From: Neomegalonema perideroedes DSM 15528
GTDB lineage: Bacteria; Pseudomonadota; Alphaproteobacteria; Rhodobacterales; Rhodobacteraceae
Length of the DNA stretch: 64,000 bases
Assembly (NCBI RefSeq): GCF_000374145.1
Contig: NZ_KB893654.1
Coordinates: 1,050,117-1,114,116 of the forward strand
Direction: 5' to 3'
In this document: positions 1-8,470 of the stretch, in pieces
Layout of the letters: each line of letters starts with the position of its first letter
How positions within the stretch are numbered: the first letter of the stretch is position 1
Translations under genes and position numbers: made by a program
The notes under the pieces: generated by a model
What the model was told of the DNA's origin: nothing
Databases searched by the model: none
Seen by the model: the letters and a program-made list of their open reading frames with translations, nothing else

Positions 1-354
1 CAGCGGAACGCCCGTCTCCTCCGCCGCCGCGACGAGCCGGAGCGCGGAATCGAGGCTTTCGGCCACGGGCTTCTCCAGCAGAACCGGCAGGCCCGCGCGC
101 AACAGCGCCGCGGAGACCGGCAGATGGGTCTCGTTGGGCGTGGCGACCACCGCCGCCTGAGCCAGACCGGAGGCGATCAGCGCTTCGGCGTCGGGCAGGC
201 AGGGAACGCCGAGCGATTCCGCCAGAGCCCGCCCTGCGGGCGAAGGATCGGCCAGCGCGCAGAGCCTCATCCCCTCCATGCGCCCGAGCGTCTCCACATG
301 CGTCCGGCCTATGGCCCCCGCGCCGATCACCGCGATGTTCAGGCTCGCCGTCAT
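1..354 (-). CDS. Gfo/Idh/MocA family oxidoreductase, N-terminal part (runs off window)
   Basis: The first 118 residues are visible. They form a Rossmann NAD(P)-binding domain: the glycine motif GAGAIG follows the first strand (INxAVIG-like start), and the EKPVA motif typical of Gfo/Idh/MocA dehydrogenases lies near residue 95. Enzymes of this family oxidise or reduce sugars, inositols or related polyols in the cytoplasm. The C-terminal substrate-binding domain lies outside the window, so the substrate cannot be inferred. The ATG at 354-352 is the natural start because the Rossmann strand begins five residues in. The gene is divergent from the branched-chain-type ABC transporter, which may or may not carry a related substrate. 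Confidence 0.85.
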   Translation of the reverse strand, partial: MTASLNIAVIGAGAIGRTHVETLGRMEGMRLCALADPSPAGRALAESLGVPCLPDAEALIASGLAQAAVVATPNETHLPVSAALLRAGLPVLLEKPVAESLDSALRLVAAAEETGVPL

Positions 355-414
355 GCGTCCCTCCTCTGTCCGGGCCGCCGGAGATTTCGGCGGTTCCGAT
401 TATAATGAAATATG

Positions 415-429
415 ATTCAATTTTTGAAT
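415..429. promoter_or_regulatory. Small AT-rich inverted repeat, possible operator
   Basis: ATTCAA (415-420) and TTGAAT (424-429) form a perfect dyad with a 3-nt spacer, just downstream of a TATAAT hexamer at 401-406. It lies 61 bp upstream of the oxidoreductase start and could bind a dimeric regulator. The functional role is inference. Confidence 0.3.
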
Positions 430-610
430 TTATTTCCGTTTATGGGGATTCCGCCTGCATCGTCAAGAGCCCAAGCCCGGCGCGAGGCCGAACAAGAAGG
501 CGTGAGTCGTCCTTCGCATAATCCTTGAGTTATTTTTCACGGCCAATTTTGCATTATAAATCTCGAATTCGATGTGTCAGATTATGGAAAAGGGAAGAGA
601 GGATGAACCC

Positions 611-691
611 CGCCGACTTCATCCTCCCGCCGCCCTGAGGAAAGGCCGCGCCGACTTCATCCTCCCGCCGCCCTGAGGAAAGGCCGCGCCG
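611..691. repeat. Tandem repeat, 38-bp unit, about 2.1 copies
   Basis: Two identical 38-bp copies occupy 611-648 and 649-686, followed by five more matching bases. The unit begins CGCCGACTTCATCCTCCCGC. It lies in the leader of the ABC transporter operon and does not form a long open frame with its surroundings. Confidence 0.9.
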
Positions 692-882
692 CACAGGGCG
701 ACCGCCGCCGGAGAAATCCACGCGCGCGCCGGCTCCTCTCGGCTCCGCGAAGGCCGATTCTCGGAGGAAAGACCGGCGGCCTTCGCAAGATTGAAAACCT
801 ATCGCGCAAGGCCGGTCGCTTCCGATCGCGCCGCGCCCAGCGACAAGCCCTAATGGGCGTCCATGTTCAGGGAGGAACATTC

Positions 883-2013
883 ATGCTGAAGAAACTCATC
901 GGCTCGGCCGCGCTCGCGCTGGTTCTGGCGGGCTCGCCCGCCTTCGCGGCGGAGCTGAAGGTCGGCTCCATCGTCGAGCTCTCCGGCCCCGGCGCCGCGG
1001 CGGGCGTCAATTTCCGCGACGGCGTGAAAATGGGCTTCGAGGAGATCAACGCGACGGGCGGCGTCTTCGGCTCGCCGGTCAAGATCTCCGAATACGACAG
1101 CCAGACGGATCCGCAGGTCAGCCGCGCCATGGTTCAGAAGGCCATCGACGACGGCGTCCATGTGATCGCGGGGACGGTCTTCTCCTCCTCGACGGTGGTG
1201 AACATGCTGGTCGCCCGCCGCGCGGGGATTCCGCAATTCACCGGCTCGGAGGCTCCGAGCATCACCGGCATGGGCAATCCCTATATCTTCCGCACGGCCT
1301 TCGGCTCTCAGAAGGGCGTGCCGAAGATGGCCAAATACATGGCCGAGGAGATGGGCGTGAAGAAGGTGGCGGTCGTCTGGGCCAACACCGAATTCGGCAA
1401 GGGCGGCTACAGCGCCTTCAAGGCCGAGGCGGCGAATTACGGGCTGGAGATCGTGGCCGACATCCCGACCGAACAGGCTCAGACCGATTTCTCCGCCGAC
1501 GTGCTGCGCGCCAAGAACAGCGGCGCCGACGCCCTCTTCGTCTATCTGACCGAGGAGGAGAGCGCCCGCTTCCTGCGCGAGGCCCAGAAGCAGAGCATCG
1601 GCAAGCCCATGATCGGCGAAACCACGCTGATCGGCCATAAGGTCATCGAACTGGCCGGAGAGGCCGCCGAGGGCGCCATGGGCCACGTCGGCCTGACGCC
1701 CGACGCCGACATCCCCGCCATGAAGGACATGGTCGAGCGCTTCAAGCAGCGCTTCAACTACACGCCCGACCATAACGCGATCAAGGGCTACACTCTGGCC
1801 CATATCATCAAATGCGTCTCCGAGGAGGTCGGGTCTCCCGACAGCGCGGCCATCGCCGAAAAGATGCATGGCCTGACGCTGACCGTCGAAGCCTGCCCCG
1901 GCGTGCTGATGGACGTCAGCTGGGACGAGACGGGCGAGATGTCGCGCGAGAGCTTCTTCGTCGAGGTGAAGGACGGCAAGCAGGTCGTGCGGGCGATTCT
2001 GCCGCCGAACTGA
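883..2013 (+). CDS. Branched-chain amino acid-type ABC transporter substrate-binding protein
   Basis: A 376-residue periplasmic binding protein of the Leu/Ile/Val-binding (Peripla_BP_6) family. It starts with a clear Sec signal peptide (MLKKLIGSAALALVLAGSPA, cleavage near AFA-AEL). The mature start VGSIVELSGPGAA is the usual first strand and ligand loop, followed by a repeating two-lobe architecture. The ATG at 883 is chosen over the ATG at 853 because GGAGGA sits six bases upstream and the signal peptide begins exactly there. It captures the substrate for the permease/ATPase genes downstream. The ligand could be a branched-chain amino acid, an amide, urea or an aromatic compound; the sequence alone does not decide. 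Confidence 0.92.
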   Translation: MLKKLIGSAALALVLAGSPAFAAELKVGSIVELSGPGAAAGVNFRDGVKMGFEEINATGGVFGSPVKISEYDSQTDPQVSRAMVQKAIDDGVHVIAGTVFSSSTVVNMLVARRAGIPQFTGSEAPSITGMGNPYIFRTAFGSQKGVPKMAKYMAEEMGVKKVAVVWANTEFGKGGYSAFKAEAANYGLEIVADIPTEQAQTDFSADVLRAKNSGADALFVYLTEEESARFLREAQKQSIGKPMIGETTLIGHKVIELAGEAAEGAMGHVGLTPDADIPAMKDMVERFKQRFNYTPDHNAIKGYTLAHIIKCVSEEVGSPDSAAIAEKMHGLTLTVEACPGVLMDVSWDETGEMSRESFFVEVKDGKQVVRAILPPN

Positions 2014-2101
2014 CGCCCGACCGCCGCGCCGGAGGCGGATTCCCTCTTCGCCTCCGGCGCGTCGCCGCCTCCTGTCAGAAACCTCCGTGAGGAGACCGCC
2101 C

Positions 2102-2980
2102 ATGGCGGAGTTCATCCAGATTCTCGTCTCCGGCCTCGCCGCCGGCTCTATTTACGCGCTCGCGGCCGTCGGCTTCACGCTGCTTTGGCAAGCCTCGCAG
2201 ACGATCAATTTCGCTCAGGGCGAATTCGTCATGCTGCCCGCCTTCTTCGTGCTGATCGGCATGAATTTTCTGGGGCTCGGCCTTTGGCCCGCGGTGGGCT
2301 TCGCGCTGCTGCTTTCGCTGCTGATCCTCGGGCTGACCTTCAAGAAGCTGATCGTCGAGCCCATGCTGCCGCATGGAACCTTGCCGCTGGTCATCGCGAC
2401 CATCGCGCTGGGGCTGCTCATGAAGGAGAGCGTGAAGGAGTTCTACGGCGCGACCGCCCAGCCCTTCCCGCCGATTTTCCCGCAGAAGGTCTTTCATGTT
2501 CTGGGAGCCAGCGTTTCGGCGCAGGACATCGGCAATCTGGCGGTCTCCATGCTGGCGATCCTCGGGCTTCAGCTGTTTCTGAGCCGCACCCGGACCGGAC
2601 GCTGCATGCAGGCTTCGGCGCAGAACCCGCAGGTGGCCGAGATCCTCGGCGTGGATGTGAAGCGCATGGCGCTCTACACCTTCCTCATCAACGCGGCTCT
2701 GGCGACCATCGCTTCGGTGCTGATCTCGCCGGTCTACCTCGCCAAATTCTCGAACGGCGAGACGCTCGGCCTCGTGGCCTTCATCGCGGCCATCGTCGGG
2801 GGCTTCAACCAGATCCGGGGGGCGTTGGTGGGCGGCCTGCTGATCGGCGTGATCGACAATATTTCGGCGGTCTACATCTCGGCGCAATATCGCGCGGCGG
2901 TTCCGCTGCTTTTGCTCATCGCCATCATCCTCTTCCGCCCGCAAGGCTTGCTGGGCTCCAAGGAAGGACGCGCCGTATGA
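2102..2980 (+). CDS. livH: Branched-chain amino acid-type ABC transporter permease LivH
   Basis: A 292-residue polytopic inner-membrane protein of the LivH family, one half of the transmembrane channel. The opening MAEFIQILVSGLAAGSIYAL is typical of LivH, as is QTINFAQGEFVML a few residues on. The conserved GxxRAxxQNPxxAxxLGVD-like cytoplasmic loop is visible as GRCMQASAQNPQVAEILGVD. The start at 2102 follows a GTGAGGAG Shine-Dalgarno stretch; an upstream GTG at 2087 would add five residues without benefit. It lies 88 bp after the binding protein and overlaps livM by four bases. Confidence 0.93.
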   Translation: MAEFIQILVSGLAAGSIYALAAVGFTLLWQASQTINFAQGEFVMLPAFFVLIGMNFLGLGLWPAVGFALLLSLLILGLTFKKLIVEPMLPHGTLPLVIATIALGLLMKESVKEFYGATAQPFPPIFPQKVFHVLGASVSAQDIGNLAVSMLAILGLQLFLSRTRTGRCMQASAQNPQVAEILGVDVKRMALYTFLINAALATIASVLISPVYLAKFSNGETLGLVAFIAAIVGGFNQIRGALVGGLLIGVIDNISAVYISAQYRAAVPLLLLIAIILFRPQGLLGSKEGRAV

Positions 2981-3951
2981 CCCGCAAGCAGATCCTCTTC
3001 GTCGTTCTGGGAATCGCGGCGCTGATCGCCGCGCCCCTCGGACAGGGCAATTACATCATCTATACGATGACGTCGTGGCTGCTCTTCTCCATCGCGGCCA
3101 TGGGGCTGAATCTGACGCTCGGCTACGCCGGACAGATCAGCCTCGCTCAGGCGGGCTTCATGGGCGTCGGCGCCTATGTCACCGCGCTGATGACGCTGGC
3201 GGGGGTTCCCTGGATTTTGGCGGCTTTGTCCTCCATCGGCTCGGCCTTCGTGGTGGGGCTGCTGCTGGGCTATCCGGCCTTACGGGTGCAGCATCACTTC
3301 CTCGCCTTCGTGACGCTGGCCTTCAACACGCTGCTGTTCCTCGTGCTGCGCAATGAGGAGGAGATCACCGGCGGCTCTTTCGGCCTGATGGGCATGGAGC
3401 GTCCGACGGTTTTCGGGATCTCGACCGACGGCAATCTGAATTTCTACTACTTCGCGCTGGTCTGCTTTCTCGTGGCGGCGGGGATCATGTGGTGGATCTT
3501 GCGCTCGCCTTGGGGCCGCGCCTTCAAGGCCCTGCGCGAGAATCCCATCCGCGCCGAGAGCCTCGGACTGAAGGTGCGCCGTCAGACGCTGTTGGCCTTC
3601 GCCATCGGCTCGGCCTTCGCGGGTCTGGCGGGGGCGCTCCAGAGCCCGCTGGTGCAGTTCATCGAGCCGAGCAGCTTCGCGCTGAATCATTCGCTGAAGA
3701 TCCTGCTCATGGTGGTGGTCGGGGGCGCGGGGTTTTTCTTCGGCCCGATGCTCGGCGCGGCGGTGGTGATCCTGCTGCCGGAGATCCTGCGCTTCACCGA
3801 GGGCTATTATCTGATCATCTACGCGCTGCTGGTGATCGTCCTGATGGTCTATTCGCCCAATGGGCTGATCGGCGCCGGACAAAAGATCTGGAGCAAGTTC
3901 AAGCCGAAGCATGAGGCCCGCCGCGATCTGGAGAAAGGATTTCAGCTATGA
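2977..3951 (+). CDS. livM: Branched-chain amino acid-type ABC transporter permease LivM
   Basis: A 324-residue polytopic permease, the partner of LivH. The diagnostic stretch MGLNLTLGYAGQISLAQAGF is present near residue 45, and the cytoplasmic coupling loop reads GRAFKALRENPIRAESLGL. The ATG at 2977 overlaps the livH stop as ATGA and is preceded by AAGGAAGGA. The same frame stays open far upstream, inside livH, but the overlap and ribosome site fix the start. The last residues overlap livG by four bases, so the four transporter genes are translationally coupled. Confidence 0.93.
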   Translation: MTRKQILFVVLGIAALIAAPLGQGNYIIYTMTSWLLFSIAAMGLNLTLGYAGQISLAQAGFMGVGAYVTALMTLAGVPWILAALSSIGSAFVVGLLLGYPALRVQHHFLAFVTLAFNTLLFLVLRNEEEITGGSFGLMGMERPTVFGISTDGNLNFYYFALVCFLVAAGIMWWILRSPWGRAFKALRENPIRAESLGLKVRRQTLLAFAIGSAFAGLAGALQSPLVQFIEPSSFALNHSLKILLMVVVGGAGFFFGPMLGAAVVILLPEILRFTEGYYLIIYALLVIVLMVYSPNGLIGAGQKIWSKFKPKHEARRDLEKGFQL

Positions 3952-4694
3952 GCGCCCCCATTCTCTCCGTGCGCAACATCTCCAAGCGCTTCGGCGGCAT
4001 CCGCGCCGTGAACGACGTCAGCTTCGACGTCCATAAGGGCGAGATCCTCGGGCTGATCGGGCCGAACGGCTCGGGCAAGTCGACGCTCTTCAACTGCATC
4101 CTCGGCCAGCTCAAGCCGACCGAGGGCCATTGCGAGCTGAACGGCGTCTCGACCGACGGCGTGCGCCCGGCCGAGCTTTCGCTGATGGGCGTGGGCCGCA
4201 CCTTTCAGCAGCTCTCCGTCTTCCCCAAGATGACGGTGCTGGACAACGTGATCCTCGCCGGACAGGAGCATGAGGGCTCGATGCTCTCGCGGCTCTTCGG
4301 CGAATCCGACGCGGGCCTGACCCGAAAGGCCGAGCAGCTCATCGAGTTCTTCCGCCTGACGCCCTATCGCGACACGGAGGCCGGTTCGCTCTCCTATGGC
4401 CAGCAAAAGCTGGTGGACGCCGCCATGGCCTTCATGGCGGGGCCGGGGATCGTGCTGCTGGACGAACCGGCGGGCGGCGTGAATCTGACCATGCTGGCGC
4501 ATCTCAAGGAGCGGCTCCAGACCTATAACCGCGAACATGGCGTCACCTTCGTGGTGATCGAGCATAATATGGAGTTCGTCATGTCGCTCTGCACGCGCAT
4601 CATCGTGCTGGCGCAGGGCGAGATCATCGCCGAGGGGAGCCCGGAGGAGATCCGGGCGAACCAGATGGTCATCGACGCCTATTTGGGAGGCTGA
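3948..4694 (+). CDS. livG: Branched-chain amino acid-type ABC transporter ATPase LivG
   Basis: A 248-residue nucleotide-binding subunit that powers uptake from the cytoplasmic face. Walker A is GPNGSGKS at residues 38-45, the signature is LSYGQQ and Walker B reads IVLLDEPAGGVN. The long insertion after Walker A and the C-terminal AYLGG ending are typical of LivG. The variant signature (SYGQQ instead of SGGQ) is normal for this subfamily. Its ATG overlaps the livM stop codon; livF follows three bases after the stop. Confidence 0.94.
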   Translation: MSAPILSVRNISKRFGGIRAVNDVSFDVHKGEILGLIGPNGSGKSTLFNCILGQLKPTEGHCELNGVSTDGVRPAELSLMGVGRTFQQLSVFPKMTVLDNVILAGQEHEGSMLSRLFGESDAGLTRKAEQLIEFFRLTPYRDTEAGSLSYGQQKLVDAAMAFMAGPGIVLLDEPAGGVNLTMLAHLKERLQTYNREHGVTFVVIEHNMEFVMSLCTRIIVLAQGEIIAEGSPEEIRANQMVIDAYLGG

Positions 4695-4697
4695 TCC

Positions 4698-5420
4698 ATG
4701 CTGGAGCTTCAAAAGGTCACCGGCGGCTACGGCCGCATCACGATCCTGAATCAGACCTCCTTCGCCATTCCCAAGGCTTCGATCACCACGGTGATCGGGC
4801 CGAACGGAGCGGGGAAATCCACGGTGTTCAAGGCGATTTTCGGCCTTTTGAACATCCATTCGGGCCAGATCCTGCTGGAGGGCGAGGAGACCACCCGCAA
4901 GCGTCCCGCCGAGATGATCGCGCGCGGCGTGACCTATGTGCCTCAGGGGCGCAACGTGGTGCCTCAGCTTTCGGTCCTGCATAATCTGGAGCTGGGCGGC
5001 ATCACCGCCAAGGACCAGACCAAGGTCAAGCGCCGCATGGAGGAGGTCATGGACCAATTCCCCATGCTGCGCCAGCGCAAGGACCAAAAGGCCATCGAGC
5101 TTTCCGGCGGCCAGCAAAAACAGCTGGAGATCGCGCGGGCTTTGCTGCTGGACCCCAAGCTGATCCTCATCGACGAGCCTTCCATCGGCCTCTCGCCGAA
5201 CCTCGTGCAGGAGGTGTTCCAGACCCTGATCCGCCTGCGCGATCAGGGCGTGACGATCCTCATGGTCGAGCAGAACGCCAAGGCGGCTCTGGCGATGTCC
5301 GATTACGGGCTGGTGCTGGAGCTGGGCCAGACGCGCCTGTTCGACAAGGCGGATAAGCTGCTGGCCGATCCGCGCGTGGGCCAGCTCTTCCTTGGCGGAC
5401 ATATCGAAGACGCCGCCTAA
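4698..5420 (+). CDS. livF: Branched-chain amino acid-type ABC transporter ATPase LivF
   Basis: A 240-residue second nucleotide-binding subunit. Walker A is GPNGAGKS at 34-41, the signature is LSGGQQKQ and Walker B is LILIDEPSIGLSP. The YVPQGRNVVPQLSVLHNLE segment is the LivF Q-loop region, where LivF proteins normally carry a P-x-x-R-x-x-F/V-P-x-L-T/S-V pattern. It heterodimerises with LivG. It is the last gene of the operon, and a terminator hairpin begins inside its final codons. Confidence 0.94.
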   Translation: MLELQKVTGGYGRITILNQTSFAIPKASITTVIGPNGAGKSTVFKAIFGLLNIHSGQILLEGEETTRKRPAEMIARGVTYVPQGRNVVPQLSVLHNLELGGITAKDQTKVKRRMEEVMDQFPMLRQRKDQKAIELSGGQQKQLEIARALLLDPKLILIDEPSIGLSPNLVQEVFQTLIRLRDQGVTILMVEQNAKAALAMSDYGLVLELGQTRLFDKADKLLADPRVGQLFLGGHIEDAA

Positions 5421-5430
5421 GAGGCGTCTT
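5407..5430 (+). terminator. Rho-independent terminator after livF
   Basis: AAGACGCC (5407-5414) pairs perfectly with GGCGTCTT (5423-5430) around an 8-nt loop containing the livF stop codon, and a short T/C-rich tail follows. It sits between livF and the convergent GtrA gene, so it could end transcripts from either side. Confidence 0.6.
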
Positions 5431-5441
5431 TCCCGGCGCAG

Positions 5442-5828
5442 TCAGCGCGGCGCGCGCCGGAAGGACCAAAGCCGGTTCAGGGCGAAGCTCAGGGCGGCGG
5501 CCGTCCCGACGGCTGCGGCGAGGGCGGCGGAGGCGCTCCAGCCGAGCGGGCCCGCCGCCAGAGCGAAAACCGCCTGATTGGCGGCGAAGCCGCAGCCCGC
5601 CACGAGGGAGAACCGCGCGAAGGCTCCGCCCCTCCGTCGTCCGTGGCCCTGAAAGGAGAAGCGGGAATGTCCCCCGAAGCTCAGCAGGAAGGCGACGAGA
5701 AAGGCGAGGAGATTGGCCCGCTCCGCGCCCATCCCCGCCGCCGGCAAAGCGAGGGCGACGAGGAGATGGCAAAGCGTGGCCGCGATCCCGACCAGCGTGA
5801 AGCGCAGACCTTCGAGGGCGGGCGTCAT
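5442..5828 (-). CDS. GtrA family membrane protein
   Basis: A 128-residue protein with four predicted membrane segments and the GtrA pattern: RFxLVGxxATxxHLxVA near the N-terminus, an internal NQAVFxL segment and a C-terminal FxLNRLWSFR. GtrA proteins are thought to help flip or hand over polyprenyl-linked sugars. The ATG at 5828 overlaps the stop of the upstream glycosyltransferase as ATGA, so the two are translationally coupled. The pairing of GtrA with a GT2 enzyme is the classic gtrA-gtrB arrangement used for O-antigen or teichoic-acid-like decoration. Confidence 0.88.
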   Translation of the reverse strand: MTPALEGLRFTLVGIAATLCHLLVALALPAAGMGAERANLLAFLVAFLLSFGGHSRFSFQGHGRRRGGAFARFSLVAGCGFAANQAVFALAAGPLGWSASAALAAAVGTAAALSFALNRLWSFRRAPR

Positions 5829-6826
5829 CGGCGCGGCGGGATCTCGCGGTTTTCGGCCACCACATAGCCGGGCCGCCCCTTCACCTCCGAGAAGATCCGC
5901 GAGACGTATTCCCCCAGCACCCCGATGGAGAGCAATTGCACGCCGCCTAAGAAGAAGATCGCCACCGCCAGCGTGGACCATCCCGGCGGATCGCGGCCCC
6001 AGAGCAGGGTCTCGACGGTCAGCCAGATTCCGTAAAGGATCGAGAGCGCCGCCACCCCGACGCCGATCAGCGTCCAGATGCGCAAAGGCCAGCTGGTGAA
6101 GGCCGTCATCCCGGTGACGCCGAGCCTCAGCAGCGCCCCCAGCCGGAATTTGGACCTCCCGCCCTGACGCGGCGCCAGTTCGATGGGCAAAGCCGTCGAG
6201 CGGAAGCCCACCCAGCCGTAAAGCCCCTTCATGAAGCGGTTGCGTTCGGGCAGGGCGCAGAGCGCGTCCACCACCTTGCGGTCCATCAGACGGAAATCCC
6301 GCGCGTCGGGGGGGATCTCCACTTCGCCATAGCTGAGCAGCCGGTAAAACAGGCGCGTCAGCAGACGCTTGAGCGCCGGTTCGTCGCGGCGATGCGCCCG
6401 CACCGCATAGACCATTTCAAAGCCCTCGCGATGGCGCGCCAGCATCTCGTCCACATGATCCAGCGATTCCTGAAGATCCGCGTCGAGCAGGATCACCACC
6501 GCCCCGGCGGCCTGCCGGAGCCCCGCCATGATGGCCTGCTCCTTGCCGAAATTCCGCGAGAGCCGCACCAGCCGCAGCGGAACGCGCAAAGGCTCGCGCC
6601 CGGCGATCTCCGACGTGCCGTCGCGGCTGCCGTCGTCGACGAGCACGATCTCCGTCCTCAGGCCCAGCGCGAGGCCCTTGGCCTCCAGCCGCCGCAGGGT
6701 CTCGGCGACGCTCTCCGCCTCGTCATAGGCCGGGACCACGAAGGAGAGATCCGGAGGCGGCGCGCGATCCGGCGCGATCTCCTCGAAACGCAATCCGGGC
6801 GACCAGTCTCTGGGGTTCTGATTCAT
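5825..6826 (-). CDS. Glycosyltransferase family 2, polyprenyl-phosphate sugar synthase (GtrB/DPM-like)
   Basis: A 333-residue bifunctional-looking GT2 enzyme. The cytoplasmic GT-A domain shows FVVPAYDEAES, VDDGSRDGT, LSRNFGKEQAI and the metal-binding DADLQ. The C-terminus has two hydrophobic segments (near 235-255 and 270-295) and ends in EVKGRPGYVV, as in GtrB/YfdH-type enzymes. Such enzymes transfer a sugar from a nucleotide donor to undecaprenyl phosphate. The donor sugar is not predictable here. It overlaps the ArnT-like gene by four bases upstream and GtrA by four bases downstream, giving one coupled operon. Confidence 0.9.
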   Translation of the reverse strand: MNQNPRDWSPGLRFEEIAPDRAPPPDLSFVVPAYDEAESVAETLRRLEAKGLALGLRTEIVLVDDGSRDGTSEIAGREPLRVPLRLVRLSRNFGKEQAIMAGLRQAAGAVVILLDADLQESLDHVDEMLARHREGFEMVYAVRAHRRDEPALKRLLTRLFYRLLSYGEVEIPPDARDFRLMDRKVVDALCALPERNRFMKGLYGWVGFRSTALPIELAPRQGGRSKFRLGALLRLGVTGMTAFTSWPLRIWTLIGVGVAALSILYGIWLTVETLLWGRDPPGWSTLAVAIFFLGGVQLLSIGVLGEYVSRIFSEVKGRPGYVVAENREIPPRR

Positions 6827-8310
6827 GGCGTCTCTCCGCCGCTGACGAACAACTCATATCGGCCGAAGCGCCCGACCGGACGAAAGCCCGCCGCCTCGAC
6901 CTGCGCGGCCTGTTCGACGGGCGCGGAGAGGGCGACGGGGCGAGGCCCTGCGGCCAGAGCGGCGAGGTCTCCGGGCTTCACGGAGCGCGCCCGGCCCGCC
7001 GTGTAGAACTCCGCCGAGAAGGAGCGGCGCCCAAGGACGTGAAGCGGCTCCTCCTTCAGCCAAGGCCGCGCGGCCTCGACCAGAGCCTCATGGGTTTTCA
7101 GCCGCAGCGTCTCCGGAGCAAGCGAAACCAGCGCCACGGCGACCGCCGCGAGTCCGACCAGCCCCAGCCCCAGAGCCGTCAGCCGCCGCAGGACGTCTTG
7201 CGGGAGATCGGCGCCGGGCGCCGCCGCCATGAGGATCGCCGCGGCGGGCAGGGCGGGCAGGGCGTAGGCGGGCAGGATGTTGCCCGCAGGCGTGAAGAAG
7301 ATCAGCGGCGCCAGAACCCAGCAGAGCAGATAGGAGGCGAAGCCGGAGGGAAGCGCGGCCAATCCCGCCAAGCCCCAGGAGCGGCGGCGCCAGAGCAGCG
7401 CGGGCGCGAGCAGGCTCCAGGGCAGCGCGATCATCAGCGCCATGGGCCAGATCCAACCCTTGGGCCGCAGATGCGCCGAGCCGTAGAGATCTCCGCTCCA
7501 GCCGGGGACGAGGAAGCGCTGAACATGCTCGCCCCAGAGGAAATAGCGCAGGAATCCGGGCGTGGAGATCTCAGAGGCGAGATGCCAGGGGACCACGAGC
7601 AGGATCAGCAGAAGCATTCCTCCCGCCCAAGGGAGCCGCCGCAGATCGCCCCAGGCCCGCCGGATCGTCAGCCAAGGCGCCAGCGCGACGAGGAGAAGCG
7701 CAAGGGCGACCGGACCTTTCGCCATCAGCCCCATGGCCAGCCCGAGAAAGACGGCGTATCCCCAGAGCGGCGCGGATTCCTCCTCCTGCGTCGCCCGCCA
7801 GAATCCGACCATCGCCAGAACCAGCCCGAGGACCATCGGCATGTCGGTCATGACGAAGGCCGAGGCGCCCCAGAACAAAGCCATGCTGGAGAGGATCGCC
7901 GTCGCCGCCAAAGCCCGGTTCGGCCCGAGGATTCGGGCCGTCCAGCCATGGACGAGCGCCAGAATCGCCAGCGAAACCGCCAGAACCGGCAGACGCGCCG
8001 CGAAGGCGCGGACGCCGAAAGCCTCCATCCCCAGCGCCGAAAGCCAAGTATGGAGCGGCGGCTTGCCCCAGAAGGGAAGGCCGTAGTCGAATTGCGGCGT
8101 GATCCAGTCTCCCGTCTCGACCATCTTGCGCGCGATCTCGGCGTAGCGGGCTTCCGTGGTGTCGACGAGCGGCAATCCCGCCATGGCGATCAGGCGCAGC
8201 GCCAATAAGGCCGCGAGCAGCGTCCAGATTCGTCGTCGGAAGGCGACGGCCTTCGCGGGCGGGGCTTCGGAGAGGGGGGAAGCGTCTCCGGTCAAGTCTC
8301 GGCTCGTCAT
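6823..8310 (-). CDS. ArnT-like GT39/GT83 membrane glycosyltransferase
   Basis: A 495-residue, multi-spanning GT-C enzyme. The first periplasmic loop carries DTTEARYAEIARKMVETGDW and FWGKPPLHTW, hallmarks of the PMT_2/ArnT group, which uses polyprenyl-phosphate-linked sugars to decorate lipid A or other periplasmic acceptors. About ten hydrophobic segments follow and the C-terminus is soluble. I place the start at the ATG at 8310, where a hydrophilic 30-residue tail precedes the first membrane segment. Upstream in-frame codons would run into the divergent promoter region. With GT2 and GtrA downstream it forms a complete make-flip-transfer set; the acceptor is unknown. Confidence 0.88.
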   Translation of the reverse strand: MTSRDLTGDASPLSEAPPAKAVAFRRRIWTLLAALLALRLIAMAGLPLVDTTEARYAEIARKMVETGDWITPQFDYGLPFWGKPPLHTWLSALGMEAFGVRAFAARLPVLAVSLAILALVHGWTARILGPNRALAATAILSSMALFWGASAFVMTDMPMVLGLVLAMVGFWRATQEEESAPLWGYAVFLGLAMGLMAKGPVALALLLVALAPWLTIRRAWGDLRRLPWAGGMLLLILLVVPWHLASEISTPGFLRYFLWGEHVQRFLVPGWSGDLYGSAHLRPKGWIWPMALMIALPWSLLAPALLWRRRSWGLAGLAALPSGFASYLLCWVLAPLIFFTPAGNILPAYALPALPAAAILMAAAPGADLPQDVLRRLTALGLGLVGLAAVAVALVSLAPETLRLKTHEALVEAARPWLKEEPLHVLGRRSFSAEFYTAGRARSVKPGDLAALAAGPRPVALSAPVEQAAQVEAAGFRPVGRFGRYELFVSGGETP

Positions 8311-8470
8311 CTTGCTCTTGGTCCTGAGGATCCGAAGGCCGGACCATGGACCAGACCGCATGGCCGGAAGATTGTCCGGATTATACGAAAACGTAATGAG
8401 AAGCCCGGTGGCGCCGGATAGGGCTTTCGGGGATGCTGAAGAGCCCCAGAGGACGGAGACGACGAAGAAG

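Larger units (their letters stand above)
355..882. other. Divergent intergenic region, no gene
   Basis: This 528-bp gap separates the oxidoreductase from the ABC transporter. It is AT-rich near 395-440 and 520-600, unlike the flanking genes, as expected for promoters in both directions. It contains the small inverted repeat at 415-429 and the tandem repeat at 611-691. I see no convincing reading frame in it. Confidence 0.6.

Noticed and set aside
2185..2976. Long in-frame extension upstream of livM
   Set aside because: It runs antiparallel in content to livH in another frame; the ATGA overlap and ribosome site place the livM start at 2977.
7039..8208. Long plus-strand frame opposite the ArnT-like gene
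   Set aside because: Its translation is Arg/Gln/Pro-rich without recognisable motifs, as expected opposite a GC-rich membrane-protein gene.
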